A DNA stretch of 64,000 nt from CBDBCU01 sp965242615 (GTDB lineage: Bacteria > Chloroflexota > Dehalococcoidia > Lucifugimonadales > UBA3495), in contig CBDESR010000002.1 of assembly GCA_965242615.1 (NCBI GenBank), positions 1 through 64,000 on the forward strand. Reading direction: 5' to 3'. Below, piece after piece: positions 8,396 to 18,534 of this stretch; within the stretch, counting starts at the first letter, position 1, and the number at the start of each line of letters is the position of its first letter. Made by a program: the position numbers and the translations under genes. Under the pieces are notes generated by a model. That model saw only the letters and a list, made by a program, of their open reading frames with translations, was not told where the DNA came from and did no database searches.

Positions 8396-10489
8396 TTAGA
8401 CCAACAGCTGCGGGCCGCCGTTGCGAGACCAGTTGGTGGGTTCTACGATGACATAGCTGGCCGGCTCAAAGTTCTCCGGCAACAACTTTCGGAATCGGTC
8501 GGTCTCTTGAGACGCGACGATAAGTTGCACGTTCTCCCCCAATTCGGCCAAACGCTGAACCAGTGTCTCGGTATGCTCTTCGTCGAATGCCCGAGTAGGG
8601 TCATCCAGCATAACCAAATACACTTCAGTGGGGGCTTCCTCGTTCTGGCTGAACGCGAAGTAAGGCGCAAGCTCTGCGGCTCTCTCCGCTTGCCCATTAA
8701 GAACTCCAATGGGTTCCTCGTCGGGAAACGGGTCTCGGCTGCTTGCTACTTTTAGTTGTAGCCTGGTCGGCGCATCCTTGGCGATAACCAGTCGGTCATA
8801 CCAAGGATGGCGCGCCAGTGCATCGAAAGCGCGGGAAAGGTCGTCAGAAACACCGGGTTTGCCCGCCTCGAGACGTTCGCTCACATAGGTTTCGATTGCC
8901 CGGTGTATCTTCTTGACGGATTTACCGAAAGCAACCAGGTCGTCGTGAGCTTCCTCGACCCGTCCCAAACGGCTTTCGGATTGTCGGAGTTCACTCAACT
9001 CCTTGTTTAACTGGTGCAACTTCTCCTCTTGCCTCAGGTTAAGCAGCCGCAATTTAAGGTCGTTAAACCATCCCTCTTGATCTCGTATCTGCGCCTCAAG
9101 GGAGGTCTTACGCTCGTTGAGCCGAGAATTGACCGCTTCAATCTGAGGCACGACAACCGGCTCCGGAAGCGCGTCAAAGTCTTCGCTGGTAAGCTCTTCA
9201 TGCGCTTCTTTTGCCCGTTTAACCAGCTTATCCAGCTCCTCGGCAAGTCGCTGAATTTGACGGGTTAGTTCCTCGGCTTGATTGAGCCGAGACTGAAGTT
9301 GGGAAAGGGTTGAATCTACTTCTTCGGGCAACTGTGCGGATATGCGCCGCAACAGGGACTCCAAGCCCACCCGGCTATGTTCGGTTTCGCAAACAGGACA
9401 TACCGCGATGTCGTCGTCACCACGGCTTACCAAAGAAACGGATTCATCGACAATCTTCCGCCTCAAGTCCAGAGTATCTTTCGCATCTTGAACTTGAGCA
9501 ATATGGTTACGGAGTTCGTCAATGGAGCCACCCGACAAAACCGCGTCGAGGCGCGATTGAGCCGCTTGCTTGGTGGCTTGATGCTCTTGTATGCCCGAGT
9601 GTATCTTTTGGAGTGCATCCAAGCGGGATATGCGTCCCTCGATATACTCCCGTTCCCTTTTGAGACCGACTTGGTCTTGGGAACGCTTGGCTTTTAGAGC
9701 ATCGTCGGCATCTTCAATAAGAGCGTCCAGAGACGCCCCTGACAGAGAATCGCCAGGCTGTTGACCGGTAATCTCTGTTATCAGATCCCGAACTTTGTTT
9801 TGGGATTCGACCGGAGTAGGAACGTTGGTGCTACCCCAAGGAACCGCCTTCAATATACCGGCGCGTTGACCCGACAAATCGGCAATCTGATTCTTAATAA
9901 CTGAGCGCACATCAGTTATTTGCTGCCCAAGGTCGTTTTCGACCCCTTCTTGTAAGAGAACAAAGTCGCTCAACTGCCTCGAAAAAGATTGGGGATTGGT
10001 AAGACCAAGGTGACGGAAAACGGTTCGCTCAAAGGGCAAAAGGTCTTCCGGTTGACGGTGTAAGGTGGTACCTTGAGGCGCAAAGATAATGTGCATCCCT
10101 TCGCCGGCGTCCGCAGACTCCAGTTGGGGCATAATCTCCCCCACGGGACGCTCCCGACCATTGTCGTCAGTTAAAACCGCGTCGCTTCCGCCCCGGGCGC
10201 CCTGTAACAAGAGACGGTTAAGGTTCCATTGCCGACCTTCGCGCAAAAGGTTTATCCCCACGCGGCACCGACCCGAGTAACCCCGATTAGCCACGACCTC
10301 ATTCGGCCTGCGGGTAGAACCGAACAGTCCCCAGCGGATAGCCTCAATGATGCTGGACTTGCCATTGCCGTTCCGGCCCAAGAGAAAAGCGTGACGCCCT
10401 TCAAGTTTAATAACTTGGCGGGTAGTGAAACCCTTGAAACCTTCGATGGCAACGCTCTGGATACGGAAACCGACCGGCATTGAACTCAC
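8396..10489 (-). CDS. SMC/Rad50-like ABC ATPase with a CxxC hinge motif
   Basis: A 697-residue ATPase. Walker A GRNGNGKS is at residues 38-45, preceded by the RecF/SMC-type N-terminus (SVAIEGFKGF). Two long coiled-coil arms (about 185-360 and 395-540) flank a zinc-hook-like CPVCETEH at 364-371. The C-terminal head has VLNGQ as a poor ABC signature (about 605-609), Walker B LVMLDDPT (625-632) with Asp rather than Glu at the catalytic position, and a D-loop. It is too short for SMC and too unlike SbcC, fitting the RecN/LmuB-type SMC proteins of defence operons. The start GTG at 10489 overlaps the upstream gene (GTGA). It is followed by a nuclease-like gene one base later. Confidence 0.8.
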   Translation of the reverse strand: MSSMPVGFRIQSVAIEGFKGFTTRQVIKLEGRHAFLLGRNGNGKSSIIEAIRWGLFGSTRRPNEVVANRGYSGRCRVGINLLREGRQWNLNRLLLQGARGGSDAVLTDDNGRERPVGEIMPQLESADAGEGMHIIFAPQGTTLHRQPEDLLPFERTVFRHLGLTNPQSFSRQLSDFVLLQEGVENDLGQQITDVRSVIKNQIADLSGQRAGILKAVPWGSTNVPTPVESQNKVRDLITEITGQQPGDSLSGASLDALIEDADDALKAKRSQDQVGLKREREYIEGRISRLDALQKIHSGIQEHQATKQAAQSRLDAVLSGGSIDELRNHIAQVQDAKDTLDLRRKIVDESVSLVSRGDDDIAVCPVCETEHSRVGLESLLRRISAQLPEEVDSTLSQLQSRLNQAEELTRQIQRLAEELDKLVKRAKEAHEELTSEDFDALPEPVVVPQIEAVNSRLNERKTSLEAQIRDQEGWFNDLKLRLLNLRQEEKLHQLNKELSELRQSESRLGRVEEAHDDLVAFGKSVKKIHRAIETYVSERLEAGKPGVSDDLSRAFDALARHPWYDRLVIAKDAPTRLQLKVASSRDPFPDEEPIGVLNGQAERAAELAPYFAFSQNEEAPTEVYLVMLDDPTRAFDEEHTETLVQRLAELGENVQLIVASQETDRFRKLLPENFEPASYVIVEPTNWSRNGGPQLLV

Positions 10490-10695
10490 CTCCCCTCAGC
10501 GACTTGGCTGAGCAGACGCTTTACGCGTTCTTCAAAGCTCTGACTCTCTGTAGCCAAGTGTTCCCTGGCCGCTTCGGGTCCCGCCCTGTCGTACTCTTGA
10601 GCTACAGCTAACCACAGAGTACGAGCGTCATCCTCATCCGACGAGAACAACTTCCCGACGGCCGCGATGAATTCGATAGGTTGTTCTTCGGGCAT
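10486..10695 (-). CDS. Small acidic helical protein, first gene of the SMC/nuclease operon
   Basis: A 69-residue, mostly helical protein (LFSSDEDDARTLWLAVAQEY in the centre) with no recognisable family. The frame is open up to 10896, but a near-consensus promoter lies inside it at 10754-10782. The likely transcript starts near 10747, so I chose the ATG at 10695. Its stop overlaps the start of the SMC gene by four bases. A small helical component together with an SMC ATPase and an effector nuclease is the composition of ABC three-component systems such as Lamassu (middle component/LmuC). I use that only as an analogy, since this protein is far shorter than described LmuC proteins. Confidence 0.5.
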   Translation of the reverse strand: MPEEQPIEFIAAVGKLFSSDEDDARTLWLAVAQEYDRAGPEAAREHLATESQSFEERVKRLLSQVAEGR

Positions 10696-10753
10696 AAGCC
10701 CCCGCAAAGCAGGATGTTCGACGAAATAGATTGCAGTATCGCAAGCCGCCAAT

Positions 10754-10782
10754 ATAGTAACACGCTTTAGTTTAACCGTCAA
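10754..10782 (-). promoter_or_regulatory. Promoter of the SMC/nuclease operon
   Basis: Minus strand TTGACG (10782-10777), a 17-bp spacer and TACTAT (10759-10754). It predicts a transcription start near 10747 and a leader of about 50 bases before the ATG at 10695. Confidence 0.65.
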
Positions 10783-10921
10783 CTCCTTAAAGAATGGATT
10801 CTGTGATACGCCGGTTAGCCGCCACCACCTCCGGTCCCTTCTCAAAACCCTGAAAACCGCATCCCGCCCGGCCGCCACTATCCCCCGGCTCCCCAAAAAA
10901 ACGCGCCAACAGCCTTAATCG

Positions 10922-11062
10922 CAGCTCGTTTCCGGTTCCATCGCGGTTTGATTTCAGTTCCATCGCAGCTAGTTTTCAGTTCCATCGCGGTTTGATTTCA
11001 GTTCCATCGCAGCTAGTTTTCAGTTCCATCGCGCCTTGTTCCCGGTTCCATCGCAGCTCGTT
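10922..11062. repeat. Six tandem 22-bp repeats plus a partial copy
   Basis: Six head-to-tail 22-bp units, each ending in GGTTCCATCG or AGTTCCATCG. The middle four alternate between two versions (starting CGGTTTGATTT and CAGCTAGTTTT). A nine-base partial unit follows. They lie upstream of both the SMC operon (leftward) and argS (rightward). No spacers are present, so it is not a CRISPR array. It could be a cluster of protein-binding sites. Apart from this array and two promoters, 10696-11230 shows nothing else. Confidence 0.9.
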
Positions 11063-11181
11063 ATATCCCCCGGCCCCGATCCGCCGCCCCCAACTTCTGC
11101 TCCGCCCTTGGAAATCTGGCGCCGGCCGCCAAAAGCAAACGGAACCCGGCCGCCATTAACATTTTCCCGCCGGCCGATTTG

Positions 11182-11190
11182 TGCTACTAT
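11182..11190 (+). promoter_or_regulatory. Extended -10 promoter of argS
   Basis: TGCTACTAT, an extended -10 element, 41 bp before the argS ATG, with no clear -35 box. The same type of element precedes several other genes in the window. Confidence 0.4.
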
Positions 11191-11230
11191 AGCTCTTTAC
11201 TCCAATCCCACTATTGAAAGGGCTGCGGGC

Positions 11231-12910
11231 ATGGCTACGGCGCTGATTCGGGACACAATACAGGAACTGGTGGCGGCGGCGCTGACCCGCGCCCAGCAGG
11301 AAAAGGTTTTCCAGTTGGAAACAATGCCGGACATCCTGATGGAACGGCCGGCTAACCCGGCTAACGGCGATTTTGCCACCAGCCTGCCGCTGCGCCTGGC
11401 CCGGGCTACCCGCATCAACCCCTTGAAACTGGCCGAAACCCTGGTGGAATACATCGCCGCCGCCCCGGAAGTGGAACGGGTAGCCGCCGCTCCGCCGGGA
11501 TTCATCAATTTCTACCTTAACGACGGCTGGATTCAGCAGCAGGTCGAGACGGTGCGGCAAGCCGCCGCCGACTACGGCACGGTGGACGCCGGCCAGGGCC
11601 GCCGGGTGATGGTCGAGTTCGTCAGCGTCAATCCCACCGGCCCGGTTCATGTCGGCCATACCCGCGGTGCCGTGCTGGGCAGCGCATTGGCTAATACCTT
11701 GGCCGCCGCCGGCTATGCCGTTACCCGGGAATACTATGTCAATGACGCCGGCACTCAGATGGATGCCTTTTATCGCTCCGTCTATGCCCGCTACCGGGAG
11801 GCTTTGGGGCAGGAGTCGGATTTTCCCGCCAATGGCTATGCCGGGGAGTATATAGCCGACTTGGCCCGGGAAATCGCCGCCGCCGAAGGCGGCCGCTTTC
11901 TGGAAATGGCGGAAGCTCAAGCCGTCAAGGAAATCGGCGACATCAGCCGGGAAAAGATGGTTGCCCTGATCCGGGACGACCTGGCGCAGATTGGCGTAAC
12001 TTTTGATAACTGGTTCAGTGAACGCTCCCTTTACGCCAACCGGGAGTATGACGCGGCCATGGATTTGCTGCGGGCCAACCACTACCTTTCCGAAAGGGAA
12101 AACGCCTTGTGGTTCAACTCTACCTTGTTGGGGGATGACAAGGACAATGTAGTGGTGCGCTCCAGCGGCGAACCTACCTACTTTGCCGCCGACATTGCCT
12201 ATCACTACAACAAGTTTGTCGGGCGGGGCTTTGAGCAGGTTATTGACATCTGGGGGGCGGACCACCAGGGCCATGTGCCGCGGATGAAAGCCGCCGTCGC
12301 CGCTATGGGCTTGGCTCCGGAGCATTTGACGGTGCTGATTTCCCAGATGGTTACGCTGAAACGGGGTTCGGAAGTGGTGCGGGCGTCCAAGCGCACCGGC
12401 GATTTCATCACCCTGCGGGAACTGGCGGACGAGGTGGGCGTTGATGCCTGCCGCTACTTTTTCCTGGCCCGGACGCCCGCGACCCAAATGGAGTTTGACC
12501 TGGAACTGGCGAAAAAGGAATCGTCGGAAAACCCGGTTTATTACATTCAGTACGCCCACGCCCGCAATGGCAGCATCTTGAACCTGGCGCGCGAGCGGGG
12601 TATTGACTGGAGCGGCGGCGCGGTGTCCCTGCTAACCGACCCCAATGAACTAAACCTGATTCGGACGATGTTGCGGCTGCCGGAACTGGTGGACCAGATG
12701 GCGCGCAGTCTGGAACCGCATCATTTGCCGCATTACGCTATGGAACTGGCTACCGCCTTTCACTGGTTCTACGAAAACTGCCGGGTCATTTCGGCTAACG
12801 CCGAGGACAATGCCCTGACTTTGGCCCGCCTGAAACTGGTAGAGTCGGCGCAAATCGTTTTCCGGCGGGCCTTGGAGCTGATGGGGATGTCGGCCCCGGA
12901 ACGGATGTAG
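11231..12910 (+). CDS. argS: Arginyl-tRNA synthetase
   Basis: Class I aminoacyl-tRNA synthetase charging tRNA-Arg; cytosolic. The 559-residue length is normal. Seen in order: an N-terminal additional domain (ALIRDTIQELVAAALTRA), the VEFVSVNPTGPVHVGHTRGA region containing the HIGH-type signature, the DVWGADH-like IDIWGADHQGH, a KMSKS-equivalent segment VRASKRTGDF, and the helical DALR anticodon-binding domain at the C-terminus. A longer open frame begins at 11036, but the ATG at 11231 is the first that matches the family N-terminus and has a purine-rich site before it. Single gene, followed by a terminator shared with the convergent ABC exporter operon. Confidence 0.95.
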   Translation: MATALIRDTIQELVAAALTRAQQEKVFQLETMPDILMERPANPANGDFATSLPLRLARATRINPLKLAETLVEYIAAAPEVERVAAAPPGFINFYLNDGWIQQQVETVRQAAADYGTVDAGQGRRVMVEFVSVNPTGPVHVGHTRGAVLGSALANTLAAAGYAVTREYYVNDAGTQMDAFYRSVYARYREALGQESDFPANGYAGEYIADLAREIAAAEGGRFLEMAEAQAVKEIGDISREKMVALIRDDLAQIGVTFDNWFSERSLYANREYDAAMDLLRANHYLSERENALWFNSTLLGDDKDNVVVRSSGEPTYFAADIAYHYNKFVGRGFEQVIDIWGADHQGHVPRMKAAVAAMGLAPEHLTVLISQMVTLKRGSEVVRASKRTGDFITLRELADEVGVDACRYFFLARTPATQMEFDLELAKKESSENPVYYIQYAHARNGSILNLARERGIDWSGGAVSLLTDPNELNLIRTMLRLPELVDQMARSLEPHHLPHYAMELATAFHWFYENCRVISANAEDNALTLARLKLVESAQIVFRRALELMGMSAPERM

Positions 12911-12999
12911 AGCAAGCGCCTCCCGAATTCCCCCCGGCGTTCGGAATACCAGCGGCGGTTGACTGCCGAATTGTAATTTACTTCAGACTGCTCCGCGCT

Positions 13000-13035
13000 A
13001 AAGGGGCGGCGGTTCACAACCCGCCGCCCCTTTTT
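13000..13035. terminator. Rho-independent terminator shared by argS and the ABC exporter operon
   Basis: Inverted repeat 13000-13012 with 13021-13033 (13 bp, GC-rich core with AAA/TTT ends), an 8-base loop, and a T run on both strands. It lies between convergent genes. Confidence 0.85.
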
Positions 13036-13072
13036 GTTCAGGCAGTTGGTAAGCGGCGGCGGCAGCGCCTAA

Positions 13073-14996
13073 TCAGTTATCTGCCGGGGCTGGCGACAGG
13101 TTGGGAACGCTGACGGGTTCCGCGCCGTTGTTGGCTTCGTGAGCCAAGCCGTAGTTGATGGCGTAGAGCCGGGCATAAACGCCGTTGCGCCGCAGCAGTT
13201 CCTCATGGCGGCCGGTTTCCACAATGCGCCCCTGGTCCAGCACCACGATTTTATCGGCGCTGCGGATAGTCGAAAGCCGGTGGGCAATGACGATGGAAGT
13301 GCGCCCTTCCAGGACATGGCTCAAGGCTTCCTGAATCAGGATTTCGGTATGGGTGTCAATGTTGGCCGTGGCTTCGTCGAGAATGATAATGCGCGGGTCG
13401 CCGACGATGGCCCGGGCAAAGCTGATTAGCTGCCGCTGCCCCACGCTCAGGTTGACGCCGCGCTCGGCCAGCACCGTATCGTAGCCATCCTCCAACGCCA
13501 TAATAAAGTCGTGCGCCCCTACCGCCTTGGCGGCGGCGATTACATCCTCGTCCGTGGCGTTGTCGTAGCAGTAGCGGATATTTTCCTTGACATTGCCGGA
13601 AAAAAGGTAGGGTTCCTGCAAGACCATACTCATCTGCCCCACCAGAGAGCGGCGGGTAACGGAACGCAGGTCGTAGCCGTCAATGGTAATGCGGCCCTGG
13701 GTTACATCGGCAAAGCGATGGGCCAGCGTTACCAAAGTGCTTTTCCCGGCTCCAGTGGAACCGACCAGAGCCACATTCTCCCCGGGGCGGATGTGCAGGT
13801 TAATATCCTGCAACACTTCCACGCCCTCGACATAGTGGAAATGGACGCCTTCGTAGCGGATTTCCCCGCGCACCGGCGGCATTGCCACCGCATCCGGGGC
13901 ATCCTTGACCTCCGGCTCCAGGTCAATCAGCTCAAAGATACGGACGCCGGCCGCCATTGACCGCTGAAAGATGCCGTACTGCATCGTCAAGTGGCGGATG
14001 GGTTCAAAGAAACGCTGAATCCAGACGGCGAATGCCACTAGTACGCCCCACTCCAGGTTGTCGCCCCGCACCAGCAGGCCGCCGACCAGTACCACGCCAA
14101 AGCCCATCCCGACGCCAATCAGGAACTCGACCATCGGCTGCAAGCCGCCGGAGAAGCGGCTGGCTTGCAAGTTGGCGTCGAGGTGTTCCCGGTTCAGTTC
14201 CTCGAAGTGCCGCAGGTTTTCATCCTGCCGGTTCAGGCTTTGCACTACCCGGATGCCGGTAATGTTCTGGTTGTATTCGCCGTTGACCATCGCGATAGCC
14301 CGGCGAATCCGCATAAAGGAACGGCGGGCAAACCGCTGCCAGTAAGCCAGGATAAAGAACAGCACCGGGACAATGCTGAGGCTGACCAATGCCAACTGCC
14401 AGTCCACAATCAGCATATAGATGATGATGAACCCCAGGGTCACCACATCGGCCAATGCCAACACCAGCATCTCAAAGGTTTCCTGAAGCTGCAAAACATC
14501 GCTCTGACTGCGGGACATTATGCGGCCCACGGCGGTGCGGTGGTAAAAGGCCGGGGAAAGGTTTTGCAGATGGCTGAACATATGGGTACGCAGGGCGTAC
14601 AGGATACTCTGCCCCACCCGGGCCATAAAGACGAACTGGAGATAGTTGGCCCCGAAGTGAATCAGGGTAACGGCCAGGAAAGCCAGTCCCATCAAGTGCA
14701 GGCGCGACACATCCCCGGTATTGATGCCCTGGTTGATACCCAGCATAATCAGCCAGGGGATACTGGCGTTGGCAATGGTATAGACCAGCACCGCCGCCAG
14801 GCTTTTGGCTACATCCGCCTTGAAGGGGCCCCATATAGGAGATGAGGCGGACGACTACCTTGTTGTTATAAGCCGCGCCCAGCTCGTTGTCGTCGCTGAG
14901 GTTGTCGAGGTTTACCGAGCGGATGCCGCCGGACTGCAAGCCGCGCATACCGCCCATCATTCCGCCGAAACCGCCGCCAAAGCCGCCGCCGCGCAT
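13073..14996 (-). CDS. ABC exporter subunit with canonical ATPase site (frameshifted)
   Basis: A half-size multidrug/lipid-type ABC exporter: six membrane helices then a nucleotide-binding domain with Walker A GSTGAGKST, signature LSVGQRQLIS, Walker B IIILDEATANID and the switch histidine IAHRLST. All catalytic residues are present. The start is ATG at 14996, overlapping the stop of the upstream subunit (TGATG). The first 60 residues include a Gly/Met-rich N-terminus (MRGGGFGGGFGG) and are in another frame. Removing one C from CCCC near 14827-14830 gives VVVRLISYMGPFKADVAKSL and a continuous protein. It pairs with the gene at 14996-16841. The substrate is unknown. Confidence 0.85.
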
Positions 14997-16841
14997 CAGT
15001 CGTTCCCCCCAACTGCGCCGGCGGCCGCTGCTGCCGGGGCCGCGCCAATGGCGGCGTCCAGCAGCACCTCCTCTTGCGGCCGCAGTTGCAGCTCGTAAAT
15101 GTCCCGGTAAATGCCGCGTTGGGCAATCAGTTCGTTATGATTGCCCCGCTCCGCAATTTCCCCGTTTTTCAGCACCAGTATCTGGTCCGCCTCCCGCACG
15201 GTGCTGAGCCGGTGGGCAATAACAAAGGTAGTGCGCCCCTGCATCACATTGACCATTGCCTGGTGAATCTGCCGCTCCGTTTCCACATCCACGCTGGAAG
15301 TGGAGTCGTCGAGAATCAGGATGGGCGGGTTGACCAGCACGGTGCGGGCGATGGAAAGCCGCTGCCGCTGGCCGCCGGACAAAGTGCTGCCGCGTTCCCC
15401 CACCCAAGTATCGTAGCCGGCCGGCAGGGTCATTATCTGGTCGTGCAGTTGGGCGATTTTGGCGGCGTTGATAATGTCCGCCTCGGTAGCGTTGGACACC
15501 CCGTAGGCAATGTTGTCCCGGATCGTGGCGTCAAAGAGAAAAATATCCTGCTGGACGATGCCCACATTGCGGCGCAGGGATTCCAGGGTAAAGTCCCGAA
15601 TGTCCGCGCCGTCGATAACGACCCGGCCGCCGGTAACATCATAAAAGCGGGGCAGCAGGTTGACGATAGTGCTTTTGCCGCTGCCCGGCGCGCCCAGGAT
15701 GGCGGTTATCTGGCCCGGCGCGGCGGTAATGTTGACGCCTTTCAGGGCCGGGGAGCGGGCGTCATAGGCAAAGGAAGCGTTCTCGAACTGCACTTGTCCC
15801 ACGGCCCGCCCCATCACCGGCGCCCCCGGCTTTTCCTCGACCGGGGAACGGGAATCCAGCACATCAAAAATCCGCCGTCCCGACGAAATCGCCCGGGAAA
15901 AGCTGTTGATAATCTGCGCCGCGGAACGAATGGGAAAAGTCAACTGGTTCAGATACAGGACGAACTTTGCCAAATCCCCCGCCGTCAAATCCCCCCGGAT
16001 AATCTCCCAACCGCCGTACCAGACAATCAAACCCAGAGCAAAGGTGAAATACAGCGTCATCCATGCGCTGTTGGTGCCTTGCAGCCGCTCCGACTGATAG
16101 TATTCCTGCCGCAGTTCCCGGGCCTTGCGGTCATACTTGCGCCGCTCAAAATCCTCCGACGCAAAGGCTTTGACCACATGGATGCCGACCAGGTTCTCCT
16201 GCAACACCGTTACCAGTTCGCCGTTCACTTCCTGCACGTGCAGCCACATCCGCCGCAGCCGCCCCATCACCAAAGTGGAGCGCACTACCAGAAACGGCAC
16301 AAAAATCAGGCTGATTAGCGCCAGTTCCCAGTTCAGCCAAATCAGAATGCTGGTAACGGCAATGGTGCGTACCACTACTTCCAAGGAACGCACCAAGCCC
16401 ATATTGACGAACCGCCGGATCGCCTCCACATCGGCGGTCGCCTTGGACATCAGGTTGCCGGTGTGTTCCTTGTCGTGGTAGGCAAAGCTCACGTGCTGGA
16501 GCTTGTCATACAGCAAGTTGCGGAAATCGTAGGAAACCAGCCTGCGACAGGGAGTCGGTAGTGTAGGTGCGGGCAAAGTCAAAGAACCCGCGCATTATGC
16601 TGGCCGCCAGCAGCGCCGCCGCCAATCCGGCCAGCAGCCCGGTAGTCAAGTCGGGATTGGGCATTATCTGGCCGCCCTCGCCCAGCACCCCCTCGATAAC
16701 GACCAGAGCGTCAATGGACTCGCCAAAGAGCCAGGGAATCATCAGGGAGAAGCCGATGGCAATAAAGAAGGACAGGTAAGCCAGCACCATCCGCTTGCGG
16801 TAGCGGAAAGCCATCGTAGTTATGCGGAGCAGAATGTCCAT
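14996..16841 (-). CDS. ABC exporter subunit with degenerate ATPase site (frameshifted)
   Basis: The partner of the downstream exporter. It has six membrane helices and a nucleotide-binding domain with Walker A GAPGSGKST and signature LSGGQRQRLS. Walker B, however, reads LILDDSTSSVD, with Asp where the catalytic Glu should be. This is the known asymmetry of heterodimeric exporters such as BmrC/D and TM287/288, in which one of the two ATP sites is inactive. ATG at 16841 starts MDILLRI, downstream of a clear promoter (16905-16933). A frame break near 16547 separates the first two helices (ending DFARTYTTDSLS) from RLVSYDFRN. It is not in a homopolymer. The C-terminal tail is Ala-rich. Confidence 0.85.
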
Positions 16842-16904
16842 CGCACCGATACGCCTGGGGCGGCTGAATGCTGAATTAAGCCCGAGGGAAAGCCGTTGCG
16901 GGCT

Positions 16905-16933
16905 ATAATATACCGCCTTTGGCAATAATGCAA
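16905..16933 (-). promoter_or_regulatory. Promoter of the ABC exporter operon
   Basis: Minus strand TTGCAT (16933-16928), a 17-bp spacer and TATTAT (16910-16905). It lies about 65 bp before the ATG at 16841 and excludes the open start at 16925. Confidence 0.6.
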
Positions 16934-16950
16934 GGGATTTTTAATCACGG

Positions 16951-18478
16951 TTAATAATAATGGGATAATTGCCGGTGACGACAAATCACTCGTCCGGTAA
17001 ATGCCATCACCCGGAACCCGCCGGCGTCTGCTCTTGCCGGACCGCAAAATCCTCCCTCCGGGGACTTGACCAGCCGCCGCCGGCCCACCAGGGCAAAGTA
17101 GAGCAAGCCCAACCCGAACCACAGCGCGCAGCCGTAAATGCCTACCCGGTAATCGCTGTTCAGCAGCAGAAAGACCAGCGCAATCAGGGCAATCGCCCCG
17201 GCAACTATGGCCCCGGTTATCCCCAAGGGGCTGACATAAGGGCGTTCCATTCCCGGGAACCGCCGCCGCAGTTGGATGAACGCAATCATCTGCATTACAT
17301 AAGAAATAACCGCCCCGAATACCGCCATATTTAGCAGTATCTCCGCCACCGGCACCCCGCCGCCCAGCCAGTCATTGCCGAACTCAATCAGCAGGGCAAT
17401 GCCATAGCCCACGGCCGCCCCGGTCAGCAGCGCAATATGCGGCGTTTGTCGTCCGGGCAGGGTCAAAGAAAGCCCCCGGGGGGAAGTAGCCGGCCCGGGA
17501 CAGGGAGTAGATGTTGCGGCCATAGGCGTAGATAATGGCGTGAAAGCTGGCGACCAAGCCGGCCACGGCCGCCAGGGACAAAACGATTGCCCCCAAGCCG
17601 CCGCCGAATATGGTATTGAAAGCCAGGAACAGCGGTTCATCCGACCGGCCCACGGCCGCCGCGCCCGGAGCAATGCCGGCGTTCAGCAGCAGCGTCAACC
17701 CGGCGGCGATAAGCAGCGTCAAAATCCCCCAGAGCAAGGCTTTCGGCACATCCCGCCGGGGTTGGCGCGCCTCCTCAGCCGCCAAGGGAACCTGTTCAAT
17801 GGCCAGGAAAAACCAGATGGCAAAGGGCAGGGCGTAGGCTACCCCGCTCCAGCCAAAGGGCAGCCAGCGGGATTGTCCCGGCTCCGGCGCGATATTCAAC
17901 GCCAAATCCCAACTGAAATGGGGAATAGCCCCAATCCAGAACACTAACAAAATCGCCAAAGCCAGCAGGGTAATAACCACGGTAAACCGGAAAGCGGCCG
18001 CCGCTCCCAGGATGTTAATGCCTACGAAAATGACATAGAAAATCAGCCACCACAGCGGTGCCGGCAGGACCAGCCCCAGCAGGCTGTTGACCACCGCCCC
18101 CATATAGCCGCCAATACCGACGACAATAACCGCCGGCGTAAGGATATACTCGATGCTGGCCGCTAGTCCGGTGCTGAACCCGCCCCACGGCCCCAGAGCC
18201 GTCCGGGCAAAGGAATAGGGGCCGCCGGCGTAGGGCATTGCCGGCGCCATTTCCGCCAGGGAATAGCACAAACCCAGATACATCACAGCGACAATGGCGG
18301 CGGCGATCGCCAACCCGCCAAAACCACCCACGCTTAACCCGAAGTTCCACCCGAAAAAATCCCCGGAAATAACTGCGCCCACGCCCAAAGCCCACAAAGC
18401 CCAAAACCCGGCGCAGCGGCGCAAGCCGCGCCGGGCAAAATAATCCGCCCCGGTTTCCTGATACTGCAACGCCCGCAA
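16951..18478 (-). CDS. Ethanolamine permease-like APC transporter (frameshifted)
   Basis: An amino acid-polyamine-organocation transporter with about twelve membrane helices. The N-terminal part (LWALGVGAVISGDFFGWNFG, then AEMAPAMPYAGGPYSFARTA and LTPAVIVVGIGGY) closely follows the ethanolamine permease subfamily. The run of six G at 17478-17483 (C on the coding strand) should be five, after which the protein continues SRAGYFPRGLSLTLPGRQTP into the last four helices. TTG at 18478 is the apparent start. No ethanolamine ammonia-lyase gene is nearby, so the substrate is inferred from similarity alone. It runs convergently with nothing and ends about 110 bp before the ABC operon start. Confidence 0.75.
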
Positions 18479-18534
18479 CCTCTATTTGGTATCTATCGCA
18501 GCAAGATTTGCTCCTGATGGCGGCGCAACCGCCG

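Noticed and set aside
10696..10896. A longer N-terminus for the first gene of the SMC operon
   Set aside because: The extension would include the promoter at 10754-10782 and has no ribosome-binding site at 10896.
10922..11062. Regular 22-bp repeats as a CRISPR array
   Set aside because: Units are directly adjacent with no spacers, and there are no cas genes in the window.
11156..12559. 467-codon open frame on the minus strand opposite argS
   Set aside because: It is a shadow of argS, which has full family motifs; the antisense protein has no recognisable domain.
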